From CAMASH01 sp041746635 (GTDB lineage Bacteria > Verrucomicrobiota > Verrucomicrobiia > Chthoniobacterales > Terrimicrobiaceae), in contig JBGTGQ010000063.1 of NCBI GenBank assembly GCA_041746635.1, positions 1 to 64,000 on the forward strand: DNA of 64,000 nucleotides, given 5' to 3'. The position numbers and the translations under genes were made by a program. The notes under the pieces are model-generated. The model was given only the letters and a program-made list of their open reading frames with translations. It did no database searches and had not been told where the DNA came from. Positions 50,601 to 58,345 of the stretch are shown here, in pieces (position 1 is the stretch's first letter; each line of letters begins with the position of its first letter).

Positions 50601-51116
50601 CACGTAGCGTCTTCTCGAAGGGGCAGCCAGTTCACTGGCGAGATTCTGAATCGCAGCTTTGCTCAGTGCTTGAGGACTGGCGCTACCGGAGTGCCGTAAT
50701 TCGCGGAAGCGATAGCCGATCGGGACGACAGAAAGGACGATCAGTCCCACGACAAGGCATGCGGCGACGCGAAGGAGAACATGGGGCGACCACCAAGCGG
50801 GACGGCGCGGGGCGATTACCTGGACTTTCTCTTCCTGCACGACAGAGGGAACGCCGATGGTTTCCAGCAGCTTGCGTCGGCGTTCCGGCGACAACAGGAT
50901 CTTCGGGTTCTCGGAACGGACCGCCGTGCCCACCAAGGCGTGGACGGCTTGGATGCGGCGTTGAAAGATGGACAACTCGGGGTTTTCCGCCACGGCGCGT
51001 TCCAATTCCGAGGCCTCGAAGGAGGACGTTTCGCCCAAGACGGCGGCCACGACGCGGGCTTCCAGGGCCGGGTCGATCCAGGGCTGCGGTTCGGGATTCT
51101 TTGTGTCGTCGTTCAT
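47658..51116 (-). CDS. Membrane-anchored VWA protein with anti-sigma-like N-terminus (YfbK-like)
   Basis: 1152 residues. About 1-95 is a cytoplasmic helical segment (ASELERAVAENPELSIFQRR) followed by a membrane helix at about 110-135 (VLLRVAACLVVGLIVLSVVP), the layout of a membrane anti-sigma factor. A long middle part includes two similar blocks (FDGQIDYGSPINPG and FDGFINYGSPINTV), a TPR-like stretch (YEQTLEVDPNNIAARRGMGQ) and a secretin-N-like fold (DFQDATLREAIDFLKQRAAS). The VWA domain follows, with LTLLLDTSGSMEREDRAVSV (DTSGS MIDAS near 815), and a YfbK/DUF3520-type C-terminus ending LIQMFEQMRR. It is 5 bases from the sigma gene, so regulation of that sigma factor is likely. Confidence 0.82.
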   Translation of the reverse strand: MNDDTKNPEPQPWIDPALEARVVAAVLGETSSFEASELERAVAENPELSIFQRRIQAVHALVGTAVRSENPKILLSPERRRKLLETIGVPSVVQEEKVQVIAPRRPAWWSPHVLLRVAACLVVGLIVLSVVPIGYRFRELRHSGSASPQALSKAAIQNLASELAAPSRRRYVQSWDDVQTPSSAASQDGAKLATAITAYETEYGRLPTDQDNGKASDLGILPKEGDGSVQLRSDAPQPASTPVDGKDMPVATARAIRGFTGGWGKGSGSAAGTRSTEQDSVASQPAKPGETSNREADSAELPQVTTRSGQTEIVQTVRDFPYPSEFAPPQVAQAQAAPAWNEEDKKSIETVAKLEVPAINPITDQKFDGQIDYGSPINPGMADASSVINQPIFTTRQVAGEVAIFDGQSMASGGVVRNDTQQANQEILEKDKSVEDREPLLGDVPLAGRLSRQRQNAPLSPANENVVNQPVFSSRDGKVEFDGFINYGSPINTVQTVEQKEGQAKYLLDEAEKFSASGRQDLAFKRYEQTLEVDPNNIAARRGMGQVNEERAKSAAIAYNEARGDLFRQVDKGWEMPVRRFEVGASTIIEQPQIDTRGTTLINRKLDEITIPRIDFQDATLREAIDFLKQRAASLDAAETDPSRKGINIVLKLPPEADESKAKLTLALTDIPLRLAIDYVAKAANLKLKIEPYAVAIVPLVDATQIPPKPPAPSAFQSEILTAKQPFSTFSLHVSDVSFQLAKDALAKGTVPDPARIRAEEFYNAFDYNDPSPAPGEEVACRIEQAAHPFLQQRDLVRIALKVAAAGRAAGQPLRLTLLLDTSGSMEREDRAVSVRRALETLANLLGPQDRVTLIGFARTPRLLAEQVPGDQAGKLVEIADRTPSEGGTNLEEALALASEMALKQKLPAAQNRIVLLTDGAANLGNANPVRLARQIEKTRQQGISFDACGVGANGLNDEMLEALTRKGDGRYYFLNKPENADTDFARQLAGALRPAAENVKVQVVFNPARVSQYRLIGFEKHLLEKEDFRNDKVQAAELSAEEAGVALYQVQTLPEGEGDLGQVFVRFRDPASGSMVERSWTMPYDARARAFDQASPSLQLAATAALLAEKLRGDSQLDLTALAPVINNLRGHYPNQERVGELIQMFEQMRR

Positions 51117-51121
51117 GGTGT

Positions 51122-51694
51122 TTATTCCAAGCTTCCGTCGATGCCGGCATGGCGCAGGGCGTCGGCCAGGCCTTTGAGCACATGGTGCAGTTTGTAACCC
51201 ACGTTGCTCACGCTGAGGCCGGTGGCGTGGCTGATATCCTGATATTTGAGATCGTCATGGTATTTGAGATGGATGAGCTTTTGATCCTCGTCGGGGAGTT
51301 CGGCCAGCAGCAGGCGCACCATTCCGACGGCCTCGAGGCGGCCCAGCGCGACATCCGGGGGCGTCTCATTTCCCGGTCCCTCGGGCGCCTCGACCATGGT
51401 CTCCCGCGCATGATCGCGCAGGTGATTCAGGGCCAGGTTCCGCAGGCTGCGATACAGCCAGGCCCGCGGGTTTTCCACCTGATCCCAGAGCTGGTGCAGG
51501 CGCAGGAACGCTTCCTGAACCAGCTCTTCGGCGACGGATCGCCGCCCCACCAACCCGATGGCAAAACCCAGCACGGCGCTCTCCTCGGCCTCAAAGAGCG
51601 CCGCCAGCGTCTCCTTTCCGGCCGGCAGGGGAAAGGTCACCGGTGCCGATGGATCGGGGGGCTTTTCGGAGGCGCAGATCAAGGGTTCGGTCAT
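51122..51694 (-). CDS. ECF (sigma-70 family) RNA polymerase sigma factor
   Basis: 190 residues from the ATG at 51694. Region 2 includes ALFEAEESAVLGFAIGLVGR, EELVQEAFLRLHQLW and NPRAWLYRSLRNLALNHLRD; region 4 includes LLLAELPDEDQKLIHLKYHD and ISHATGLSVSNVGYKLHHVL. It should direct transcription of a small regulon, possibly its own operon. The next gene codes for the membrane VWA protein with an anti-sigma-like N-terminus. A divergent pair of genes starts 88 bases away at 51783, with an AT-rich TAGAATATATTTAAAAT stretch between that could be part of a promoter. Confidence 0.9.
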   Translation of the reverse strand: MTEPLICASEKPPDPSAPVTFPLPAGKETLAALFEAEESAVLGFAIGLVGRRSVAEELVQEAFLRLHQLWDQVENPRAWLYRSLRNLALNHLRDHARETMVEAPEGPGNETPPDVALGRLEAVGMVRLLLAELPDEDQKLIHLKYHDDLKYQDISHATGLSVSNVGYKLHHVLKGLADALRHAGIDGSLE

Positions 51695-51782
51695 GGGACG
51701 GGGGGCGAATCCACCCTCCACCCTATCAAGACACGCGACGAAGCGCTCTCTTAGAATATATTTAAAATAGAGGCGCTGATTG

Positions 51783-52289
51783 ATGAAAATCTCGCCGCAA
51801 TTGTACTTTTATGTCCTGTGCCGGAAAGTCCTGAGCGGCACGCCGGTGAAAAGCCGGGAAGCATCGGACTATGTCGCGTCGCTGCTGGATGGATTCACCC
51901 GCACGGCGCGTTTGGAAGATGAAGGCGGGCAGCGAAGCATGCGCTATATCTCGGACATGATGCAGGCGCTGCCAAAGGCGGGCACGCACGAGGCTTTCCT
52001 TTTGCGCTCACACACGGCGAACTACGCGCTTTTTGTCAGCGGGATTTTTGCCGGCAATCTGGAAAAAGTCACCCGCCGCCGCGGCGCGCCCGGCGTCGCG
52101 TTTTACGAGGCGATGGGGCAGATGAATTACCGCGCCGCCTCGGAATATCGGGAGGCGAAAAAATTCAATCTCCAGTCGGTCTATGAGGAACTGGCCGGTG
52201 GTTTCAACGAGGTGCGCATCGCCTTGAATGACCTGGCGGATCGCTTGTTGCATTTCGAAACGCCTCCGGGTCCGATCATTGCCGCATGA
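51783..52289 (+). CDS. Protein of unknown function, first gene of a two-gene module
   Basis: 168 residues from the ATG at 51783. The chain is mostly helical (REASDYVASLLDGFTRTARL; ISDMMQALPKAGTHEAFLLR; FYEAMGQMNYRAASEYREAK) with a basic N-terminus and no signal peptide. No family is recognised. It is divergent from the sigma gene and overlaps the next gene by 4 bases, so the two are probably co-expressed. Confidence 0.6.
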   Translation: MKISPQLYFYVLCRKVLSGTPVKSREASDYVASLLDGFTRTARLEDEGGQRSMRYISDMMQALPKAGTHEAFLLRSHTANYALFVSGIFAGNLEKVTRRRGAPGVAFYEAMGQMNYRAASEYREAKKFNLQSVYEELAGGFNEVRIALNDLADRLLHFETPPGPIIAA

Positions 52290-52990
52290 GCACGCTCTTT
52301 AGCGAAATCCAGCATCTCTTCGAGCGCACGTATGCCAGTGTGGGCATCAATTTGGAGGAATGCCTGATCGACCGGCAGCGCTGTCGTCAGCTCTCGGCCA
52401 TGGCCGGGGCGCAGACGGCGGAGTTGAGCATGCTGGCCCGCACGTTTCTGCGCGCGGCGGATGGACACCTGCGCGTTGGCATTTACTACTCGAGCTGGCT
52501 GATCGAGCAGTTGGAAAAGCACGACCCGCGCGCGGGCTTGAGTGATGCGAACATCAATCCGCTCATCGCCTTCGTGGAGGAAATCAACCACGCCCTGCAT
52601 GGTGCGCTTCGTTTCCACAACGGTGAGGTTCCTGTCCAAGGTGAGGAATACGCACGCAATCTGGAGTTGCAGTCCCAAGTGGACACCTACCTTGTGCTGC
52701 TGCTTTTCGTGGCGTTCTTCCGCAAGCCCGGAAAAGTCGCGCGGGCGGACCGGCGCTGGTTGCGATTTCACATGTTTGATTCGCAACAGCAGCGGCCATT
52801 TCGCAATCGGGACAGCACGATCGCGGCGCGCTATGCCGAAACCACCCTGCTGGCGAAAAAATACACCCGCTTTCTCGAAAGCCTGGCCGCCAGCCGCCGG
52901 GTGGAGGAAATTCGCGTTTTTCACGCCTTGGATTATGGCCGCAAACGCGAGCACATCCTGGCGCTGAAAGACCGCGTCAGGAAACCCTGA
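52286..52990 (+). CDS. Protein of unknown function, second gene of a two-gene module
   Basis: 234 residues: LFSEIQHLFERTYASVGINL, DRQRCRQLSAMAGAQTAELS and EEINHALHGALRFHNGEVPV are the most striking segments; a hydrophobic stretch (VDTYLVLLLFVAFFR) could be a buried helix. The E-x-x-x-H-x-x-x-H arrangement in EEINHALHGALRFH could bind metal, but nothing confirms this. Its ATG overlaps the stop of the partner gene. No known domain was recognised. Confidence 0.6.
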   Translation: MSTLFSEIQHLFERTYASVGINLEECLIDRQRCRQLSAMAGAQTAELSMLARTFLRAADGHLRVGIYYSSWLIEQLEKHDPRAGLSDANINPLIAFVEEINHALHGALRFHNGEVPVQGEEYARNLELQSQVDTYLVLLLFVAFFRKPGKVARADRRWLRFHMFDSQQQRPFRNRDSTIAARYAETTLLAKKYTRFLESLAASRRVEEIRVFHALDYGRKREHILALKDRVRKP

Positions 52991-53023
52991 GAGTCGGTCC
53001 ACTAATCAACCGAAAGAGAAACT

Positions 53024-53108
53024 GAGCCACGGATGGGCACAGATGAAACACGGATGACGGCGGCGATGGCTTTTCTTCATCCGTGAAAATCCGTGTTCAT
53101 CCGTGGCT
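53024..53108. mobile_element. Gene-less element with well-matched inverted periodic-word ends (downstream of purM)
   Basis: The left arm (53025-53057) starts AGCCACGGATG and ends CACGGATGA; the right arm (53077-53108), on the reverse strand, starts AGCCACGGATG and ends CACGGATGA. Only about 19 bases lie between the arms. Words of the CACGGAT/CACAGAT type recur about every 9-12 bases within each arm. It lies between the convergent gene at 52286 and purM. Confidence 0.7.
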
Positions 53109-53159
53109 GAAGATAACCTTTTCGACGCGCTCTGAGGGCTTTTTGCCCGCGACGCGGGA

Positions 53160-54182
53160 TCAGACCAGCACGACGCTTTGCGAGCCCTCGACGATTTCGC
53201 CGATGGGTTTGCCTTTGGTCAATTTCTGCGCTTCGGCAGCGCGTTTTTTCGAGACGATGAGTACCATGCCGATGCCCATATTAAAAACCTGATACATCTC
53301 GAGAGGATCAATGCGTCCGCCGGATTCGATGATGCGGAAGAGGGGCGGGATGGTCCAGGCTTTGCGGCGGATGTTGGCCTGGCAGCCTTTGGGCAGCACG
53401 CGGGGCAGGTTGTCGAGCAACCCTCCACCGGTGATGTGAGCGGCGGCGTGGAGCAGTCCAGAGGGCAGGGAGGCCATGAGGGGCTGGTAGTTTTTGTGGA
53501 CGCGGAGGAGTTCCTCGCCGAGGGGGAGGCGGAGTTCGGGCAGGCGGGAGGAAACCTTCAAGCCGAGAGTGCCGAAGAGGACTTTGCGGGCGAGGGAATA
53601 GCCATTGGTGTGGAGACCGTTCGAGGGCAGGCCGATGAGGACGTCGCCGGGTTTGACGAGGGAACCGTCGAGCATTTTCGGACGGTCCACCACGCCGACG
53701 ATGGTGCCGGCCACATCGTATTCGCCGTGGTGATACATGCCGGGCATCTGGGCGGTTTCGCCGCCGATGAGGGCGCAGCCGCCGGCTTTGCAGGCCTTGG
53801 CGAAACCGGTGAGGAGTTCGGTAAAAACTTTGGGTTCGAGTTTTCCGGACGCGATGTAGTCGAGGAAAAAGAGGGGACGGGCGCCGAGCACGGCGATGTC
53901 GTCAATGCAGTGATTGACGAGGTCCTGTCCGACGGTGTCGTGGCGGTTCGCGGCGATGGCGACCTTCAATTTTGTGCCGACGCCGTCCACGCTGGAGACG
54001 AGGACGGGGTCGCGCATGCCCTTGAAGTCGGCCCGGAAGAGACCGCCGAAGCCGCCGATCTTGCCGAGGACTTCCGGGCCGTGGGTGGAACGGACGATGG
54101 ATTGGATGCCGCGCTTGACGGTGTTGCCGAGGTCAACGTCCACCCCGGCTTGGGTGTAGGCTTTTACTTTGTGAGATTTCAT
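53160..54182 (-). CDS. purM: Phosphoribosylformylglycinamidine cyclo-ligase
   Basis: A 340-residue AIR synthetase: DPVLVSSVDGVGTKLKVAIA near residue 60, NHCIDDIAVLGARPLFFLDY, GGCALIGGETAQMPGMYHHG and GLHTNGYSLARKVLFG are standard PurM motifs. It closes the imidazole ring in purine biosynthesis, in the cytoplasm. It lies on the same strand as purF (128 bases apart), the gap containing one of the inverted periodic-word elements. The start MKSHKVKAYTQAGVD is the conserved one. Confidence 0.97.
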   Translation of the reverse strand: MKSHKVKAYTQAGVDVDLGNTVKRGIQSIVRSTHGPEVLGKIGGFGGLFRADFKGMRDPVLVSSVDGVGTKLKVAIAANRHDTVGQDLVNHCIDDIAVLGARPLFFLDYIASGKLEPKVFTELLTGFAKACKAGGCALIGGETAQMPGMYHHGEYDVAGTIVGVVDRPKMLDGSLVKPGDVLIGLPSNGLHTNGYSLARKVLFGTLGLKVSSRLPELRLPLGEELLRVHKNYQPLMASLPSGLLHAAAHITGGGLLDNLPRVLPKGCQANIRRKAWTIPPLFRIIESGGRIDPLEMYQVFNMGIGMVLIVSKKRAAEAQKLTKGKPIGEIVEGSQSVVLV

Positions 54183-54198
54183 CTGATCAGAGAATTTT

Positions 54199-54292
54199 GG
54201 TCCACAGATTCACACGGATTTTCACAGATCTTTTGGAACGCAGGTCTGCAGGGATTTCGCAATCTGCGTAAGTCTGCGTAATCTGTGGATCG
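54199..54292. mobile_element. Gene-less element with inverted periodic-word ends between purF and purM
   Basis: The left arm (54201-54230) reads CCACAGATTCACACGGATTT; the right arm (54259-54292), read on the reverse strand, has CCACAGATTACGCAGACTTA. Words of the type CAGATT/CACAGAT recur at 9-12 base spacing. The element fills most of the purF-purM gap and may affect co-transcription. No gene is inside. Confidence 0.6.
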
Positions 54293-54309
54293 TTTCTTTC
54301 CCTGGCAGC

Positions 54310-55758
<1,449 letters not shown>

Positions 55759-55792
55759 GAAGGCGGGAAAATGCGGCTTTCGTGCACGGGAT

Positions 55793-56296
55793 TCAAGGTT
55801 TGAATGAGCCGGGTTTTTTATTGACGAACGAATCCTGGACGCTGTCGAAAAGTTTTTTCAGGGATTCCTTGCTAGCCAGCCGGTATTCCACCGTGCGCGC
55901 GTGGGTGGTGGCGGGATAATTTTTCACGACTTTCGACCAGACATCGTCTCCCCCGCCCCGCGCAATGGCTTCCTGGGCTCTATCTTTCAGGAGTTCCACG
56001 GCGCTCTGCCCGATGCCGTTCGGTGTCTGCGGAGTGTTGGGCTCAATGAAATAGAATCTCGCCAGCGTCGAACCCATGGTATCAACATTCACCTCGGTTA
56101 CGCGCGCGGCGGCATCGACGATATATTCGTGCATGCTGACGGCGGTGATGGCCCCGATGCGGACGTAGTATTTGCCACTGGGAAAAGTCGCATCCCAAGT
56201 ATCCCTGCCGCCCCGCTGCGAGGGCGAGGGTGAGGCTTCCTGGGCCATGGCACCGGTCAGGGAAAATCCCAGCAGAAGAAGGAGGAGGTTTTTCAT
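55793..56296 (-). CDS. Small exported protein downstream of purF
   Basis: 167 residues with a signal peptide (MKNLLLLLLGFSLTGAMA, cut after MAQ). The mature part contains GKYYVRIGAITAVSMHEYIV and ATTHARTVEYRLASKESLKK. No domain is recognised. It overlaps the gene transcribed before it (56293-56784) by 4 bases, forming a two-gene unit with a membrane-anchored partner. Confidence 0.6.
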   Translation of the reverse strand: MKNLLLLLLGFSLTGAMAQEASPSPSQRGGRDTWDATFPSGKYYVRIGAITAVSMHEYIVDAAARVTEVNVDTMGSTLARFYFIEPNTPQTPNGIGQSAVELLKDRAQEAIARGGGDDVWSKVVKNYPATTHARTVEYRLASKESLKKLFDSVQDSFVNKKPGSFKP

Positions 56297-56784
56297 GGCA
56301 GTTCCATCGGGTCGAATTGAATTTCTGGTTGGCTAACGGAAACCAGCTTCCAGTCCCAAGGTTTCCAGCTTTTTCTCCGCCACGCAAACTGGAAGTCATC
56401 CTCCAGGACATTGACTTGCTGGAGGATGGCCTCGCCCACGGCATTTGCGCGACCGCTCAGGCGAAGGCGGGCGGCCAGAAGCGCTTCACCGCCCTGGCGG
56501 GTGCCGGAAAGGTTTTCCACGGCAATCTCGAGGGTGAGAAAGTGACGCAAAGCCTCCGAGGCGGCGTCGAGGGCCTGCTCGCGATCCATCTTCCACTGAT
56601 CCCGATAGTCTGTAGCCATGAGTTTGCGCAGGGTTTTGAAATCGCGATTTTCCGCGGCGGTGACCAGTCGGGCGAAGGCGTTGTCCAGTTGGCGGTCCGG
56701 GGAGAATTCAAAGATCAGCCAGCAAAGAAGAATCACCAACATGCCAGCCCCGGCGCGGAGAAACACGGTGCGGTTTACCAGCAT
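56293..56784 (-). CDS. Membrane-anchored protein of unknown function
   Basis: 163 residues from the ATG at 56784. One N-terminal helix (FLRAGAGMLVILLCWLIFEF) is followed by a cytoplasm- or periplasm-facing domain (FARLVTAAENRDFKTLRKLM; FAWRRKSWKPWDWKLVSVSQ) that resembles an NTF2-like fold in style. It precedes and overlaps the exported protein gene at 55793-56296. It is divergent from the Nudix gene, 59 bases away. Confidence 0.55.
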   Translation of the reverse strand: MLVNRTVFLRAGAGMLVILLCWLIFEFSPDRQLDNAFARLVTAAENRDFKTLRKLMATDYRDQWKMDREQALDAASEALRHFLTLEIAVENLSGTRQGGEALLAARLRLSGRANAVGEAILQQVNVLEDDFQFAWRRKSWKPWDWKLVSVSQPEIQFDPMELP

Positions 56785-56843
56785 GGCATCTTTCCCAAAA
56801 ACTGCGCTGGCCGGCCGGGCACTTTTCGTTTCATACAAGGAAC

Positions 56844-57305
56844 ATGCCCGCTTACCGCCCGAATGTCGCATTCATTTTGAGAAACACTCTGGGCGAGATT
56901 CTTGTCTGTGAGCGAAGCGACTGGCCAGGCTGCTGGCAATTTCCCCAAGGAGGCGTGAAGAACAAGGAAACGCTGCATGAGGCGCTCCACCGCGAGGTCG
57001 AGGAGGAACTCGGTCTCCGGCCCGGGGATTACCGGGTCCTCACCAGCAAGGGTCCGTATCGGTACTTGTTCGCGGACACGAAAAAAAAGGCGGGATTCGA
57101 TGGCCAGGAGCAACAGTATTTTCTCGCAGAATTGGTAAATCTGAAGGCATTGATGCGATTCGACGGGACCCGGGAATTTCGCGCCGCCCGCTGGCTGGCG
57201 CCTTCGGCTTTCGATTTTGAAAAAATTCCCCCGATGAAACGCGCGGTCTATGCGGCGGTGTTCCGCGATTTTTTCGGAATCGAGCCGGTTGCTCCGGGTG
57301 CATGA
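56844..57305 (+). CDS. rppH: Nudix hydrolase, RNA pyrophosphohydrolase (RppH-like)
   Basis: 153 residues. The start YRPNVAFILRNTLGEILVCE and GCWQFPQGGVKNKETLHEAL, followed by HREVEEELGL, give a complete Nudix box (G-x5-E-x7-REVEEELG). The GG-rich loop and the WQFPQGGV motif are typical of RppH, which removes pyrophosphate from 5' triphosphate RNA and starts decay. Ap4A hydrolase activity is possible for this clade. The gene stands alone. Confidence 0.88.
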   Translation: MPAYRPNVAFILRNTLGEILVCERSDWPGCWQFPQGGVKNKETLHEALHREVEEELGLRPGDYRVLTSKGPYRYLFADTKKKAGFDGQEQQYFLAELVNLKALMRFDGTREFRAARWLAPSAFDFEKIPPMKRAVYAAVFRDFFGIEPVAPGA

Positions 57306-57312
57306 CGGGAAA

Positions 57313-57370
57313 ATGGTTGGAGTTCGCTTTAGCATGTCCTTGCGGGGAGTCTAAAGGCCGGACTCCCGCG
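57313..57370. repeat. REP-like palindrome (copy 2, GTTGGAGTTC family)
   Basis: GGTTGGAGTTCGCTTTAGCA at the left and GGCCGGACTCCCGCGCC at the right correspond to the ends of the copy at 23137-23200, with more divergence on the right side. It lies directly after the Nudix gene. The remaining 217 bases to 57587 hold no supported gene. Confidence 0.45.
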
Positions 57371-57587
57371 CCGGATTCCCCTCCGCCCAGGCAACTTTGG
57401 CGTCATGCGCCCGCCTGCTCTCTGCCGCGTAAATTCTGTTGACTTGCCGCGAGGATGGAGGATTCTCCGCCCCGATTATGTTTACACTCTCGGCTTTCAT
57501 GGTTTTATCCAGTGTTCTCATCGGGGGCATTTGGTGGGCTTGCCGGAACGATTCGGGCGCTTCCTGACTTATCCAACGGCTCGTATC

Positions 57588-58121
57588 ATGACAATTACCT
57601 GGCTAAGATTCACTTGGGATCTTAAAAAACTTCCCGCCGCGGCAGCCGAGGTCCCCGCGCCGTATGTCCTTCGCCTGGCAGAGAACGACGAGGCCGACGC
57701 CATCCAAAAAACGGTCACCAGCGCCTTCAGCATGGACACCGGCTGGGGTGATATTCAGAAGTTCCTCATCGAAAAGATGGGCAAAAACGTCAGCCTCGCT
57801 TTCGAGAAGGACACCAAAAGCCGCTGCTTGGTTTTGTTGCATGGCACCAGAATCATCGGTGCCTCGGTTTTGTGCACCGATGACGAGGCCGAGAACCATC
57901 TCACGACCGGCCCGTGTATTTTGCACGAATACGGCAGCCGCGGCCTCGGCAGCCTGCTCTTGCAGGCCTCGCTGGCTACCCTGCGGGAAGCAGGATTCAC
58001 CTGCGCTTACGGCGTCACCCGGGAGAAAACTGCCGCGGCACGGTTCATCTACCCGAAATCCGGCGGCACGGCCGCGCCGTGGCCTATGGATTTCGATATC
58101 CCGGCGAAACAAGCGGCCTGA
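57588..58121 (+). CDS. GNAT-family N-acetyltransferase
   Basis: 177 residues from the ATG at 57588. APYVLRLAENDEADAIQKTV is the N-terminal strand and helix of a GNAT fold, and YGSRGLGSLLLQASLATLRE contains a G-x-G-x-x-L acetyl-CoA binding pattern (RGLGSLL). The C-terminus VTREKTAAARFIYPKSGGTA fits the usual last strands. The substrate is unknown. The frame reads open upstream but the added part is not protein-like. Confidence 0.75.
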   Translation: MTITWLRFTWDLKKLPAAAAEVPAPYVLRLAENDEADAIQKTVTSAFSMDTGWGDIQKFLIEKMGKNVSLAFEKDTKSRCLVLLHGTRIIGASVLCTDDEAENHLTTGPCILHEYGSRGLGSLLLQASLATLREAGFTCAYGVTREKTAAARFIYPKSGGTAAPWPMDFDIPAKQAA

Positions 58122-58194
58122 GTCCCCCCGGATGTGATTAGAACTGGATTAGAACTGGGTGAGGTAAAAGAGAGAGCCCGCAGAGGGAGGTCTT

Positions 58195-58262
58195 ACAGGA
58201 AGCGCAAGCATCCTGCCTGAACGAAAACCGACACAGGCAAGAAGCCTGTGCTCCCTGTTGCA
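58195..58262. repeat. Intergenic palindromic repeat
   Basis: GCAAGCATCCTGCCTG is followed by ACAGGCAAGAAGCCTGTGCT, which forms an ACAGGC/GCCTGT hairpin. This looks like REP-type repeat sequence between the GNAT and ATP-grasp genes. It could also slow transcription, but no T run follows. Confidence 0.4.
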
Positions 58263-58345
58263 CGTTTAATCACACCCTAAGTCCCCCCGGCCCCGCGCTT
58301 TGCGCTTTGCAAAGATGGGTTTCTTTGGCAGGAACTGCGCATTCG

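Noticed and set aside
5934..54292. CRISPR array interpretation of the periodic repeats
   Set aside because: Units are 7-14 bases, degenerate and without unique spacers of constant length; no cas genes are present.
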